Source: a bacterium (lineage in GTDB: Bacteria > Bacteroidota > Bacteroidia > Bacteroidales > Bacteroidaceae). From it: 32,044 nt of DNA. The first letter of the stretch is position 1. Every line of letters begins with the position of its first letter. Positions 15,399-25,095 of the stretch are shown here, piece after piece. The position numbers and the translations under genes are program-made. Where the stretch lies: the NCBI GenBank assembly GCA_004559785.1, contig SFXD01000016.1, positions 1-32,044 on the forward strand, read 5' to 3'. The notes below the pieces were generated by a model. It worked only from the letters and a program-made list of their open reading frames with translations, was not told where the DNA came from and ran no database searches.

Positions 15399-16628
15399 AT
15401 GGCAAACCAGAGGAAACAGGACACATGCAGCTTCTGTGGCAGGAAGGCCAGTGACGTGAAGATGCTCATTGCGGGACTGGACGGAAAGATATGCGAGGAG
15501 TGTGCCAAGCAGGCATACGAGATTGCGGAGAAGAATCTCAGGGCGCAAATGTTCAGCAGAGCCTTTACCTCCATAGACAGCGTGCCCAAGCCTCACGAGA
15601 TAAAGGCTTACCTCGACCAGTATGTGATAGGACAGGACGATGCCAAGAGATACCTGGCAGTGTCCGTGTACAACCACTACAAGAGGCTGTGCCACCCCAA
15701 GGACGACGACGGGGTGGAGATAGAGAAGAGCAACATTATCATGGTGGGCTCCACAGGAACGGGCAAGACCCTGCTGGCAAGGACGATAGCCAGGTTGCTG
15801 GACGTGCCCTTCACCATAGTGGACGCCACGGTATTCACCGAGGCAGGATACGTGGGCGAGGACGTGGAGAGCATACTGAGCCGACTGCTGCAGGTGGCGG
15901 AGTTCAACGTCGAGAGCGCACAGAGGGGCATTGTCTTCATCGACGAAATCGACAAGATAGCACGCAAGAGCGACAACCCAAGCATCACGCGCGACGTGAG
16001 CGGAGAGGGCGTGCAGCAGGGATTGCTCAAACTGCTGGAAGGCTCCGTCGTCAACGTGCCGCCAAAGGGCGGACGAAAGCATCCCGATCAGGAATACATC
16101 AAGGTGGATACCCGCAACATTCTCTTCATCTGCGGAGGCGCCTTCGACGGCATCGAGAAGAAGATTGCACAGCGGCTCAACACGCACGTCGTGGGGTACA
16201 ACAGCGTGCAGAACATGCAGAAGATTGACTCCAAGGACCTGATGAAGTACGTCGTGCCGCAGGACCTGAAGAGCTTCGGGCTGATACCCGAGATAATAGG
16301 CCGACTGCCGGTGCTGACATACCTCAACCCACTGGACAGGACGGCGTTGCGCAAGATACTCACCGAGCCTAAGAATTCCATAGTGAAGCAGCAGAAGAAA
16401 CTCTTTGCCATAGACGGCATCGACCTTCAGTTCGAGCCCGAGGCACTGGAGTACATAGTAGACAAGGCCGTGGAGTGCAAGCTCGGGGCAAGGGGGCTTC
16501 GCAGCATCATGGAGAGCGTCATGATCGACGCACAGTTCGACGCTCCTTCGGGCGACGACAAGACACTCGTCATAACGGCCGACTATGCAAGGGCGCAGAT
16601 AGGGAAAACACAGCAACTGGCATCTTAA
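15399..16628 (+). CDS. clpX: ATP-dependent Clp protease ATP-binding subunit ClpX
   Basis: AAA+ unfoldase that feeds tagged substrates into ClpP. The N-terminal zinc domain has four Cys (10, 13, 32, 35) in C-x2-C...C-x2-C. Walker A GSTGTGKT is at 117-124, pore loop GYVG at 150-153, and Walker B FIDEID at 180-185. Sensor and arginine-finger regions follow in GLIPEIIGRLP and LGARGLRS. At 264-267 the loop that docks ClpP reads VVGY, where the E. coli protein has the IGF motif, so the match to its partner ClpP is probably lineage-specific. The 409-residue length is normal. It is the last gene of tig-clpP-clpX and is followed by a terminator. Confidence 0.97.
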   Translation: MANQRKQDTCSFCGRKASDVKMLIAGLDGKICEECAKQAYEIAEKNLRAQMFSRAFTSIDSVPKPHEIKAYLDQYVIGQDDAKRYLAVSVYNHYKRLCHPKDDDGVEIEKSNIIMVGSTGTGKTLLARTIARLLDVPFTIVDATVFTEAGYVGEDVESILSRLLQVAEFNVESAQRGIVFIDEIDKIARKSDNPSITRDVSGEGVQQGLLKLLEGSVVNVPPKGGRKHPDQEYIKVDTRNILFICGGAFDGIEKKIAQRLNTHVVGYNSVQNMQKIDSKDLMKYVVPQDLKSFGLIPEIIGRLPVLTYLNPLDRTALRKILTEPKNSIVKQQKKLFAIDGIDLQFEPEALEYIVDKAVECKLGARGLRSIMESVMIDAQFDAPSGDDKTLVITADYARAQIGKTQQLAS

Positions 16629-16653
16629 ATACATAGCCAGCTGCAAGGAAATG

Positions 16654-16685
16654 GGGAGGACAAGCGGATTGCCCTCCCTTTTTTT
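16654..16685 (+). terminator. Terminator after clpX
   Basis: GGGAGG (16654-16659) pairs with CCTCCC (16673-16678) around a 13-base loop and leads into seven T residues (16679-16685). It lies 26 bases after the clpX stop and before the recQ promoter. Confidence 0.8.
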
Positions 16686-16716
16686 ATGGCAAGTCCGCAA
16701 TTTATGTGAAAAAGAT

Positions 16717-16748
16717 TTTGCACATTCAAAAAAAACATTATATCTTTG
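16717..16748 (+). promoter_or_regulatory. Promoter of recQ
   Basis: TTTG at 16717-16720, a 20-base spacer, and TATCTTTG at 16741-16748 match the Bacteroides sigma consensus very well. Initiation near 16755 rules out the longer open frame that begins at 16706. Confidence 0.88.
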
Positions 16749-16777
16749 TAAGGCTTAAATATCAAGAAAGGCCAATT

Positions 16778-18949
16778 ATGAGTGGTATGAATCTTGCAGA
16801 ACAACTGAAACACTACTTCGGTTTCGACACATTCAAGGGCGACCAGGAGAGCATAATACGCAACGTGCTCGAAGGGCGCGACACTTTCGTGCTTATGCCC
16901 ACGGGAGGAGGCAAGTCGCTGTGCTACCAGTTGCCTGCATTGATCATGGAGGGTACCGCCATCGTCATATCGCCCTTGATAGCCTTGATGAAGAACCAGG
17001 TGGATGCCATAAGGCAGGTAAGCGAGGACGACGGCATAGCGCATTTCCTGAACTCCTCGCTGACAAAGACGCAGACGGACGAGGTGAAGCGTGACGTGCG
17101 CTCGGGCAGGACAAAGTTGCTCTACGTGGCACCAGAGACACTGACAAAGGAGGAGAACGTGGACTTCCTGACATCCGTCAAGATATCGTTCTATGCCGTG
17201 GACGAGGCTCATTGCATCTCCGAGTGGGGACATGACTTCCGCCCGGAATACAGGCGCATACGACCCATTGTCAACCAGATAGGCAACGCACCCATCATAG
17301 CCCTAACCGCCACCGCAACGGACAAGGTGAGGGGAGACATCAAGAAGAACCTCGGGATGCCGGATGCTGACGAGTTCAGGAGCTCGTTCAACAGGCCTAA
17401 CCTCTACTACGAGATACGCCCGAAGACAAAGGACGTGGACAAGGACATCATACGCTTCATACTGCAGAACAAGGGCAAGAGCGGAATCGTATACTGCCTC
17501 AGCCGCAAGAAGGTGGAGGAACTCGCCGAGATTCTGCGTGCCAACAGGATAAACGCAAGGGCGTACCATGCTGGCATGGACTCGCAGGCAAGGAGCACCA
17601 CGCAGGACGACTTCCTGATGGAGAGGATAGACGTAATAGTGGCAACCATAGCGTTCGGCATGGGTATAGACAAGCCCGACGTGAGGTACGTCATACACTA
17701 CGACATACCCAAGAGCCTGGAGGGGTACTACCAAGAGACCGGAAGGGCAGGAAGGGATGGAGGAGAGGGCATCTGCCTGACGTTCTATTCACCCAAGGAT
17801 CTGCGCAAGATGGAGAAGTTCATGGAAGGTAAGCCCGTGGCGGAACAGGACATAGGCAAGCAGCTGCTGCAGGAGACCTCTGCCTATGCCGAGACTTCCG
17901 TCTGCAGGCGCAAGTTCCTGCTGCATTACTTCGGCGAGGTGTACGAGCCCGACAACTGCGGCAACTGCGACAACTGCCTTCACCCAAAGGAACGCGTGGA
18001 GGCCTCCGCCGAACTGGCTCAGGCTATAAGGGTGATACTGGCCGTGAAGGAGGATTTCAAGGTCAACTACGTGATAGACGTCCTCACGGGCAGGGGGACT
18101 GACGAGGTGCAGGCACATCGACATGACGACCTCGAATGCTTTGGCTGCGGCGACGGACACGAGCCGAGTTTCTGGAACGCCGTGATAAGGCAGGCGATGA
18201 TCTCCGGGTACATAGAGAAGGAAGTGGAGAACTACGGCCTGCTGAAGATTACCAAGGAGGGCAGGAACTTCCTTGCCAACCCCACCCCCTTCCATGTAGC
18301 CAGGGATGCCGAGTTCGACGAGTACGAGGAGCCCGTGGCAGAGGCCTCGTGCGCCTTGGACGAGCCCCTGCTTGCCATGCTGCGCAACCTGCGGAAGGAC
18401 ATCTCCAAGAAAATGAACGTGCCGCCATACGTCATCTTCCAGGACACTTCGCTGGAGGACATGGCCACGATGTACCCCGTGACGATAGAGGAACTGCAGA
18501 ATATGAGGGGCGTTGGTGCCGGCAAGGCGCACCGCTACGGCAAGGAATTCTGCGAACTGATCTACAGGCATTGCGTGGAGAACGAGATAGACCGCCCAGA
18601 GGACATGCGGGTCAGGACCGTGGCAAACAAGAGCAAGAACAAGGTGGACATCATAAAGGGCATCGACAGGAAACTTGCCCTTGACGACATTGCCAAGGCA
18701 AAGGGGCTGGAGATGGACGAACTGCTCGACGAGATAGAGGCCATCGTGGACAGCGGCACCAGGCTGGACATTGACTATTTCATTACATCCACGTTGGACG
18801 AAGACCACGTGGACGACATCTGGCAGTATTTCATGGAGGAGTCGCCGGACGGGGACATCGACGAGGCCATCGACACCTTGGGACGATACTATACGGACGA
18901 GGAAATAAGGCTCGTGCGCATCAAGTTCCTGTCAGAAATGGCCAATTAA
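16778..18949 (+). CDS. recQ: ATP-dependent DNA helicase RecQ
   Basis: 3'-5' helicase acting in recombination and stalled-fork repair. With ATG 16778 it has 723 residues. Seen are motif 0 region FKGDQESII, Walker A PTGGGKS (41-47), DEAH box (142-145), SAT-like TATAT, and motif VI QETGRAGRDG. The RQC zinc module follows with Cys residues in VCRRKFLLHYF...CGNCDNC, then a winged helix and an HRDC domain (about 530-600, including NVPPYVIFQDTSLEDMA). A further acidic helical region (about 630-723, DDIAKAKGLEMDELLDEIEAI) resembles the extra helix-turn-helix module seen at the end of many Bacteroidota RecQ proteins. An upstream frame to 16706 is excluded by the promoter position. Confidence 0.95.
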   Translation: MSGMNLAEQLKHYFGFDTFKGDQESIIRNVLEGRDTFVLMPTGGGKSLCYQLPALIMEGTAIVISPLIALMKNQVDAIRQVSEDDGIAHFLNSSLTKTQTDEVKRDVRSGRTKLLYVAPETLTKEENVDFLTSVKISFYAVDEAHCISEWGHDFRPEYRRIRPIVNQIGNAPIIALTATATDKVRGDIKKNLGMPDADEFRSSFNRPNLYYEIRPKTKDVDKDIIRFILQNKGKSGIVYCLSRKKVEELAEILRANRINARAYHAGMDSQARSTTQDDFLMERIDVIVATIAFGMGIDKPDVRYVIHYDIPKSLEGYYQETGRAGRDGGEGICLTFYSPKDLRKMEKFMEGKPVAEQDIGKQLLQETSAYAETSVCRRKFLLHYFGEVYEPDNCGNCDNCLHPKERVEASAELAQAIRVILAVKEDFKVNYVIDVLTGRGTDEVQAHRHDDLECFGCGDGHEPSFWNAVIRQAMISGYIEKEVENYGLLKITKEGRNFLANPTPFHVARDAEFDEYEEPVAEASCALDEPLLAMLRNLRKDISKKMNVPPYVIFQDTSLEDMATMYPVTIEELQNMRGVGAGKAHRYGKEFCELIYRHCVENEIDRPEDMRVRTVANKSKNKVDIIKGIDRKLALDDIAKAKGLEMDELLDEIEAIVDSGTRLDIDYFITSTLDEDHVDDIWQYFMEESPDGDIDEAIDTLGRYYTDEEIRLVRIKFLSEMAN

Positions 18950-18992
18950 GAAAAATTGGCACTCATAGTGCCTTTATCCCAAGATTTTTTCG

Positions 18993-19000
18993 TACCTTTG
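18993..19000 (+). promoter_or_regulatory. Promoter -7 element of guaB
   Basis: TACCTTTG matches TAnnTTTG and shares the 15-base core cgtacctttgcacgc with the tig promoter. No good TTTG lies at the usual distance upstream. Initiation would be near 19007, some 25 bases before the ATG. Confidence 0.72.
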
Positions 19001-19031
19001 CACGCAATAAATCCTATAACACAAGAGAGAT

Positions 19032-20510
19032 ATGGCATCATTTATTGCAGACAAGATTGTGATGGACGGTCTTACATACGACGACGTCCTGCTGGTACCG
19101 GCTTATTCCGAGGTCCTGCCACGTACGGTGGAACTGACTACTCGTTTCTCAAGGAATATTGAACTGAAGATTCCCTTCGTCACAGCCGCAATGGACACAG
19201 TGACCGAGGCTACTATGGCAATCGCCATCGCCAGGGAAGGAGGCATCGGAGTGATACACAAGAACATGAGCATCGAGGAACAGGCACGTCAGGTGGCTAT
19301 CGTAAAGAGGGCAGAGAACGGAATGATATACGACCCTGTCACCATCCAGCGAGGCAGTACGGTAAGGGATGCCTTGGCTCTCATGTCCGAATACCATATC
19401 GGCGGAATACCCGTGGTGGACAGCGAAAGGTACCTGGTGGGCATTGTCACCAACAGGGATCTCAGGTTCGAGCAGAACGTCGACCGCCCAGTGGACGAGG
19501 TGATGAGCAGCGACAACCTTGTCACCACGCATGTGCAGACCGACCTCGTGGCAGCTGCCAAGATACTGCAGGAGAACAAGATCGAGAAACTGCCCGTAGT
19601 GGACGACAGCAACAAGCTGATAGGCCTGATAACATACAAGGACATTACCAAGGCTAAGGACAAGCCAATGGCTTGCAAGGACGAGAAGGGACGCCTGCGC
19701 GTGGCAGCCGGAGTGGGAGTCACGGCGGATACCCTCGACAGGATGAAGGCCCTGGTGGAGGCAGGCGTTGATGCCATCGTTATAGACACTGCTCATGGAC
19801 ACAGCAAGTCGGTAATAGAGAAGCTCAAGGAGGCTAAGCAGAACTTCCCCAACGTGGATATCGTGGTGGGCAACGTGGCTACGGGCGATGCGGCAAGGAT
19901 GCTTGCAGAAGCCGGAGCAGACGGAGTGAAGGTAGGAATAGGCCCGGGCAGCATCTGCACTACGCGCGTGGTGGCCGGAGTAGGCGTTCCGCAGCTGAGC
20001 GCCGTGTACGACGTGGCTTGCGCACTGCAGGGTACAGGGGTGCCCCTGATTGCCGACGGAGGACTACGCTATAGCGGCGACGTCGTAAAGGCCTTGGCGG
20101 CAGGCGGATGCTCGGTGATGATAGGCTCGCTCGTGGCAGGCACGGAGGAAAGCCCGGGCGATACCATCATATACAATGGAAGGAAGTTTAAGAGCTACAG
20201 GGGAATGGGCTCGCTGGAGGCTATGGAGTGCGGAAGCAAGGACCGCTACTTCCAGTCGGGCGTGAAGGATGTCAAGAAACTCGTGCCGGAAGGAATAGCA
20301 GGCCGCGTGCCTTACAAGGGTACGGTCCAGGAGGTGATTTACCAGCTGATAGGCGGATTGCGCAGCGGCATGGGATACTGCGGAGCCGCTACCGTGGAGG
20401 AGCTGCACAAGGCGAAGTTCGTACGTATCACCAATGCAGGCGTACAGGAGAGCCATCCGCACGACGTTACCATCACGAGCGAGGCTCCCAACTACAGCCG
20501 TCCCCAATAA
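19032..20510 (+). CDS. guaB: Inosine-5'-monophosphate dehydrogenase
   Basis: Oxidises IMP to XMP with NAD+, the committed step to GMP. The 492-residue TIM-barrel enzyme carries an inserted pair of CBS domains at about 95-205 (MIYDPVTIQRGSTVRDALAL and DEVMSSDNLVTTHVQTDL). The catalytic loop GIGPGSICTTR holds Cys309, and the flap follows with MGSLEAM and the Arg-containing EGIAGRVPYKG. The N-terminus IVMDGLTYDDVLLVPAYSEV is typical. It has its own promoter, and the PpiC-family gene follows after 25 bases, so at least some transcripts probably run into the envelope-folding genes. It lies far from purB in this window. Confidence 0.97.
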   Translation: MASFIADKIVMDGLTYDDVLLVPAYSEVLPRTVELTTRFSRNIELKIPFVTAAMDTVTEATMAIAIAREGGIGVIHKNMSIEEQARQVAIVKRAENGMIYDPVTIQRGSTVRDALALMSEYHIGGIPVVDSERYLVGIVTNRDLRFEQNVDRPVDEVMSSDNLVTTHVQTDLVAAAKILQENKIEKLPVVDDSNKLIGLITYKDITKAKDKPMACKDEKGRLRVAAGVGVTADTLDRMKALVEAGVDAIVIDTAHGHSKSVIEKLKEAKQNFPNVDIVVGNVATGDAARMLAEAGADGVKVGIGPGSICTTRVVAGVGVPQLSAVYDVACALQGTGVPLIADGGLRYSGDVVKALAAGGCSVMIGSLVAGTEESPGDTIIYNGRKFKSYRGMGSLEAMECGSKDRYFQSGVKDVKKLVPEGIAGRVPYKGTVQEVIYQLIGGLRSGMGYCGAATVEELHKAKFVRITNAGVQESHPHDVTITSEAPNYSRPQ

Positions 20511-20535
20511 TGCTATTTCCAGATAAATAAGAGGA

Positions 20536-21963
20536 ATGAAAATGAAGAAGATACTATTGCCGATTCTCTTGTCCTGCGTGCTGGGGGCACATGCACAGGA
20601 AGACCCCATCGTGATGCACATCAACGGGACGCCGGTGACAAGGAGCGAATTCGAATACAACTACAACAAGAACAATTCCGAAGACGTACTCGACAAGAAG
20701 GATGTCAAGGAGTATGCGCAGTTGTTCGTCAACTACAAGCTCAAGGTGCTTGCCGCAATGGATGCACACCTGGACACCTTGTCCAGCTTCCAGAAGGAGT
20801 TCCGCATGTACCGCGACCAGCAGATACGTCCCCTGCTAATCCCCGGGAATGCTGTGGAGGATGAGTGCCGCGCATACTACGAGCGCATGCTTTCGAGCCT
20901 CGGCGGAAAGGAACTGATACAGCCAGCGCATATCTTCCTGCGTCTCGTGCAGACGGCCGACGAGCAGGCGCAGAAAGAGGCAAGGGCAAAGATAGACTCG
21001 ATATACCAGGAACTGAAGGGCGGAGCTGACTTTGCGGAACTTGCCAAGGCTTGCTCGCAAGACCCGCAGACGGCTGCCAGGGGAGGAATGCTTCCATGGA
21101 TAGGTCCCAACCAGACCTTGAAGGAGTTCGAGGACGTGGCGTATTCGCTCAGCGTAGGGGAATATTCCGAGCCCTTCCTGTCTACCGTAGGCTACCATAT
21201 AGTGAAACTCCTGGGCAAGAAGCCCTTGGAGAGCTACGAGGAACTGCATCCCAACATAAAGAGGTATCTCGAAGGACAAGGGCTGGAGGATCAGCTTGCC
21301 GCACAGTTGCTGGACTCGCTTGCAAAGAATTCAGAGCCCCAGAAGACAGTGGAGGAGATATTGGACGAGGAGACAGAGCGTCTGTGCGCAAAGGATTCCG
21401 ACCTCAAGTATCTCGTGCAGGAGTACCACGACGGACTGCTCTTGTTCGAGCTGTGCAACAGGGAGGTATGGGAACCTGCCAAGAAGGACACCCTGGGAAT
21501 GGAACGCTATTTCAAGGCCAACAGGAAGAAGTACGCATGGGACAAGCCACGGTTCAGGGGCTTGGCTTACTACTGCAAGAACGAGGCAGACGTAAAGGCC
21601 GTCGCCAAGGCGATAAAGAAGGTGCCCGAGGACAAGTGGGTAACCACCATACGCGAGCAATTCAACAAGGACAGCGTGACGGTACGCATGGATTTCCGCG
21701 TGTTCAAGGAAGGCGACAACAAGAACGTAGATGCCCTCGGCCTGAAGGTGAAGGAAGCGGAGACGGCTCCGCTAAAGGACTTCAACTTCTATGGGGTGGT
21801 CGGAAAGCGACTCAAGAAAGGACCTGAGAAGTGGACGGACGTAAGCAACCAGGTGATGAACGATTACCAGCGTATGCGCGAGGACGAATACGTCGAGGCG
21901 TTGCGCAAGAAATATACCGTAGAGATACACGACGAAGTGCTTCCCACGGTCAATAACCATTAA
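20536..21963 (+). CDS. Exported PpiC-type peptidyl-prolyl isomerase (parvulin family)
   Basis: Predicted periplasmic folding factor of 475 residues. A signal peptide (MKMKKILLPILLSCVLGAHA, cleavage before QEDP) is followed by a SurA-like N-terminal region (MHINGTPVTRSEFEYNYNKN). One parvulin domain follows at about 129-230 (AHIFLRLVQT, DFAELAKACSQDP, GGMLPWIGPNQ, PFLSTVGYHIVKLLGK). The C-terminal half (about 240-475) contains a long helical segment and a second, degenerate PpiC-like region without clear motifs. The gene directly precedes surA (12 bases), so the two probably act together on outer-membrane protein precursors (inference). The start may be ATG 20536 or 20542: the AGGA at 20531 suits the second slightly better. 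No specific E. coli orthologue can be named. Confidence 0.88.
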   Translation: MKMKKILLPILLSCVLGAHAQEDPIVMHINGTPVTRSEFEYNYNKNNSEDVLDKKDVKEYAQLFVNYKLKVLAAMDAHLDTLSSFQKEFRMYRDQQIRPLLIPGNAVEDECRAYYERMLSSLGGKELIQPAHIFLRLVQTADEQAQKEARAKIDSIYQELKGGADFAELAKACSQDPQTAARGGMLPWIGPNQTLKEFEDVAYSLSVGEYSEPFLSTVGYHIVKLLGKKPLESYEELHPNIKRYLEGQGLEDQLAAQLLDSLAKNSEPQKTVEEILDEETERLCAKDSDLKYLVQEYHDGLLLFELCNREVWEPAKKDTLGMERYFKANRKKYAWDKPRFRGLAYYCKNEADVKAVAKAIKKVPEDKWVTTIREQFNKDSVTVRMDFRVFKEGDNKNVDALGLKVKEAETAPLKDFNFYGVVGKRLKKGPEKWTDVSNQVMNDYQRMREDEYVEALRKKYTVEIHDEVLPTVNNH

Positions 21964-21975
21964 GCACCAGGCTAT

Positions 21976-23349
21976 ATGTCATCCAGATGTTCATTTAGGC
22001 TCTTGCTGGCTTTTGCCACGGCATTTGCAAGCACCCTCATGACGCTTGCCCAGACCAATGTCATTGACGAGGTTGTCTGGGTAGTAGGCGACGAGGCCAT
22101 ACTGCGTTCCGACGTGGAGAGGAGACGCAATGAGTTTGGCAGTTCATTTACAGGCAACCCGTATTGCGTGATTCCCGAACAGTTGGCAGTGCAGAAACTC
22201 TTCCTGCATCAGGCCGTGATAGACAGCGTGGAGGTGGGGGAAGCCGAAATCAACCAGTACGTGGAGCAGGACATAAACGAGAAAATCATGATGGCAGGCT
22301 CAAAGGAGAAACTGGAGGAGTACATGAAGATGACGGTCACAGCCATCAGGGAGGAATTGTACGACGAGTACAAGAACGAACTCACGGCACGCCAGATGAA
22401 GCAGAAGATTACGGAGGACGTGAAGGTGAACGCTGCCGAGGTAAGGCGTTATTTCCGCGACCTGCCGGAGGACAGCCTGCCGTTGATTCCCACCCAGGTG
22501 GAGGTGCAGATCCTGGTGCAGCAGCCACGCATACCACAGGAGGAGATAGACAGGGTAAAATCGTTGCTGAGGGAATATGCAGAGAGGGTGAACTCCGGCT
22601 CCACCTCATTCTCGACCCTTGCACGCCTGTATTCCGAAGACCCTGGCTCCGCCCGTCAGGGCGGCGAGATGCCCTACATGGGGCGTGGCGAGCTGGACCC
22701 TGGCTTTGCCAACGTGGCATTTGGCATGACCGACCCCAAGAAGGTAAGCAAGATTGCACAGAGCGAGTTTGGCTACCATATCATACAGTTGGTGGACAAG
22801 AGGGGCGACAAGATCAAGTGCCGCCATATCCTGAAGCGTCCCGAGGTGGCACAGGCCGACATAGACACGGCACTGGTAAGGCTCGACTCCATTGCCGAGC
22901 AGATAAGGCGTGGCAGGGTTAGCTTCGAGGATGCTGCCTCTGTCGTCAGCGATGACAAGGACACCCGCAACAACCATGGCATCCTGACCAACACCAAGAA
23001 GGATACCGGTGAGCGTACCACGCGTTTCGAGATGGACGAACTGTCTGCCCTGTCACCCGAACTGGCACGTGCCGTGGACGGACTGGAGACGGGGGAGATA
23101 TCCAAGCCCATCACGATGGTCAACTCCAAGGGCATGACCGTTTGCGCCATCGTCAAGCTCAAGAACAGGATAAAGTCGCACAGGGCAAACATCTCCGAGG
23201 ACTTCCAGGTAATGAAAGCCGTGGTGGAGCGGAAGAAGAAGGAGGAGAAGGTGCTGGAATGGCTCAAGGAGAAGCAAAAGAGTACCTACATACGCATCAA
23301 TCCGGATTGGAGGGATTGCGACTTCCAATACCCAGGGTGGCTGAAATAG
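21976..23349 (+). CDS. surA: Periplasmic chaperone SurA (two parvulin domains)
   Basis: Chaperone and peptidyl-prolyl isomerase escorting outer-membrane beta-barrel proteins to the Bam complex. A signal peptide ends around TLMTLAQ. The conserved start of the mature protein is VIDEVVWVVGDEAILRSDVE, as in SurA. The N-terminal chaperone region reaches about 170. The first parvulin domain at about 173-281 contains FSTLARLYSEDPGSARQGGEMPYMGRGEL. The second at about 282-400 (CRHILKRPEVAQAD, VSFEDAASVVSDDKDTRNNHG) is followed by a C-terminal helix ending in NPDWRDCDFQYPGWLK. The 457 residues are close to the family length. It lies between the single-domain isomerase and the OstA-like gene. Confidence 0.93.
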   Translation: MSSRCSFRLLLAFATAFASTLMTLAQTNVIDEVVWVVGDEAILRSDVERRRNEFGSSFTGNPYCVIPEQLAVQKLFLHQAVIDSVEVGEAEINQYVEQDINEKIMMAGSKEKLEEYMKMTVTAIREELYDEYKNELTARQMKQKITEDVKVNAAEVRRYFRDLPEDSLPLIPTQVEVQILVQQPRIPQEEIDRVKSLLREYAERVNSGSTSFSTLARLYSEDPGSARQGGEMPYMGRGELDPGFANVAFGMTDPKKVSKIAQSEFGYHIIQLVDKRGDKIKCRHILKRPEVAQADIDTALVRLDSIAEQIRRGRVSFEDAASVVSDDKDTRNNHGILTNTKKDTGERTTRFEMDELSALSPELARAVDGLETGEISKPITMVNSKGMTVCAIVKLKNRIKSHRANISEDFQVMKAVVERKKKEEKVLEWLKEKQKSTYIRINPDWRDCDFQYPGWLK

Positions 23350-23426
23350 GATGGCTCGTTTTCGGTAAGCGAGAGGAAATATAATGCTTGCATGAATTTG
23401 ACCGAGCGTAAAAAAGGAACATAATA

Positions 23427-25091
23427 ATGAACCAACGATTGTCTGCAATATGCACTTTGATTCTGTTTGGCATTTGTCTGATATTGGCTTTACCACCGGC
23501 AAAACGGGATCGTGATACGGACAGGCGCGCAGAAGCGGGCAGCCGTGTCCACCTCATACATGCAGACCGTCTGTATTTCGACGATAGGGTAAGCCTTACG
23601 GCTCAGTTCCTGGTAGGCAATGTGCAGTTCAGCCACGAGGGCACCCTGATGTACTGCGATAGCGCGATGTACTATGAAGCGTCCAATTCCTTTGATGCCT
23701 TTGGCAATGTGAGGATGGTGCAGGGCGACACCCTGTCCTTGGATGGCGACGTGCTGTACTACAACGGCATCGACCAACTGGCAAGGGTCCGCTACAACGT
23801 GGTGCTCAGGCACAGGGAGACTACCCTGTACACGGATAGCCTCGACTACGACAAGCTTTTCGGCTTGGGGTATTTCTTCGAAGGGGGCAGGCTCGTCGAC
23901 CAAGACAACGAACTTACCAGCGACTGGGGAGAGTACATGCCTTCTACCAGGGAGGCTGTGTTCAACTACAATGTCAAGCTCGTAAACCCACAGCCTCCGG
24001 CACCACCACGCACCACGCTCGTGTCCGACACCTTGCATTACAACACGGGGACGGGCATTGCACACATCGTGGGACCTTCCAACATAGACCACGGGGATAA
24101 CCACATCTATTCAGAGTCGGGGTATTATGACTCCAAGAACGAGAGGTCGTACTTGCTGCAAAGGAGCATACTGTCCAACAAGGGTAAGCAACTCGTGGGA
24201 GACAGCGTGACGTGGAGCAACCTGGACAACGAGGGATGGGCTTTCGGTAACGTGGTGTATGAGGATGCCGTGAACAAGAACATGCTAACAGGCAACTACT
24301 GCTACTACAACGACAGCACGGGATATTGCGAGGCTACGGACAGCGCAGTGGCAATAGACTATTCGCAGCGGGACACCATGTACGTGCATGCCGATACCTT
24401 CAAGGTCTTTACGTACAACAAGGATACTGACAGCACATACCGCATCCTGCACGGCTACCATCATCTCAGGGCTTACAGCAAGGACATACAGGCGGTGTGC
24501 GACTCCATGGTGTACAACAGCCAGGACTCGTGCCTCACGATGTACAAGGACCCCATACTCTGGCAGGTGGAGCAGCAGTTGCTGGGCGAGGAGATAAAGG
24601 CGTTCTTCAACGACAGTACCATAGACAGCGTGCATGTGCTGAGGCAGGCTCTCTCGGTGGAGCGGGTGGACAGCATTCACTACAATCAGGTGGCAGGACA
24701 TGAGATGCGCTCTTATTTCATCGGAGGCGACCCACACCTGACTACCACGCGTGGGAACGTCTTCGTCAACTACTACCCTTTCGACGACGACAGCGTCATG
24801 ATAGAGATGAACCATACTGAGACGACGCTCCTGAAACTGTACATGAAGGACAGGAAGGTAGACCGCATCTGGATGCCGGCTGCTACGGGTACCATGTACC
24901 CCATTCCGCTCATACCGCAGAACATGCTATATCTCGAGAACTTCGCATGGTTCGACTATATACGTCCCCTGGACAAGGATGACATATTCGAGTGGAGGCC
25001 AAAGAAGGCCGGCACCGAGCTTAAGAAGAGCATTCAGCGCACGGCACCTAAGCAAAAGCTGAGCGACATAAGGAAAAAAACAAAGGAATAG
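23427..25091 (+). CDS. OstA/LptA-like envelope protein
   Basis: A 554-residue protein with an N-terminal hydrophobic segment (about 8-24, signal peptide or anchor). A series of short beta-rich repeats of the OstA/LptA type follows: HADRLYFDD, GNVQFSHEGTLMYCDSAMYY, FGNVRMVQGDTLSLDGDVLYYNG, VNKNMLTGNYCYYND. This domain forms the beta-jellyroll through which LPS slides in LptA and LptD. The protein is larger than LptA and lacks an obvious LptD barrel. It may be the Bacteroidota equivalent of the periplasmic bridge or an accessory to it (inference). The C-terminus is Lys/Arg-rich. A 77-base gap separates it from surA, and the next small gene follows after 4 bases. AAAAAAGGAA precedes the ATG. Confidence 0.85.
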   Translation: MNQRLSAICTLILFGICLILALPPAKRDRDTDRRAEAGSRVHLIHADRLYFDDRVSLTAQFLVGNVQFSHEGTLMYCDSAMYYEASNSFDAFGNVRMVQGDTLSLDGDVLYYNGIDQLARVRYNVVLRHRETTLYTDSLDYDKLFGLGYFFEGGRLVDQDNELTSDWGEYMPSTREAVFNYNVKLVNPQPPAPPRTTLVSDTLHYNTGTGIAHIVGPSNIDHGDNHIYSESGYYDSKNERSYLLQRSILSNKGKQLVGDSVTWSNLDNEGWAFGNVVYEDAVNKNMLTGNYCYYNDSTGYCEATDSAVAIDYSQRDTMYVHADTFKVFTYNKDTDSTYRILHGYHHLRAYSKDIQAVCDSMVYNSQDSCLTMYKDPILWQVEQQLLGEEIKAFFNDSTIDSVHVLRQALSVERVDSIHYNQVAGHEMRSYFIGGDPHLTTTRGNVFVNYYPFDDDSVMIEMNHTETTLLKLYMKDRKVDRIWMPAATGTMYPIPLIPQNMLYLENFAWFDYIRPLDKDDIFEWRPKKAGTELKKSIQRTAPKQKLSDIRKKTKE

Positions 25092-25095
25092 CATT

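Noticed and set aside
13623..16700. A 1025-codon open frame antisense to tig, clpP and clpX
   Set aside because: It shadows three certain genes. Its translation is Leu/His/Val-rich with no domain, and such frames arise when TTA, CTA and TCA codons are rare in the GC-rich sense genes.
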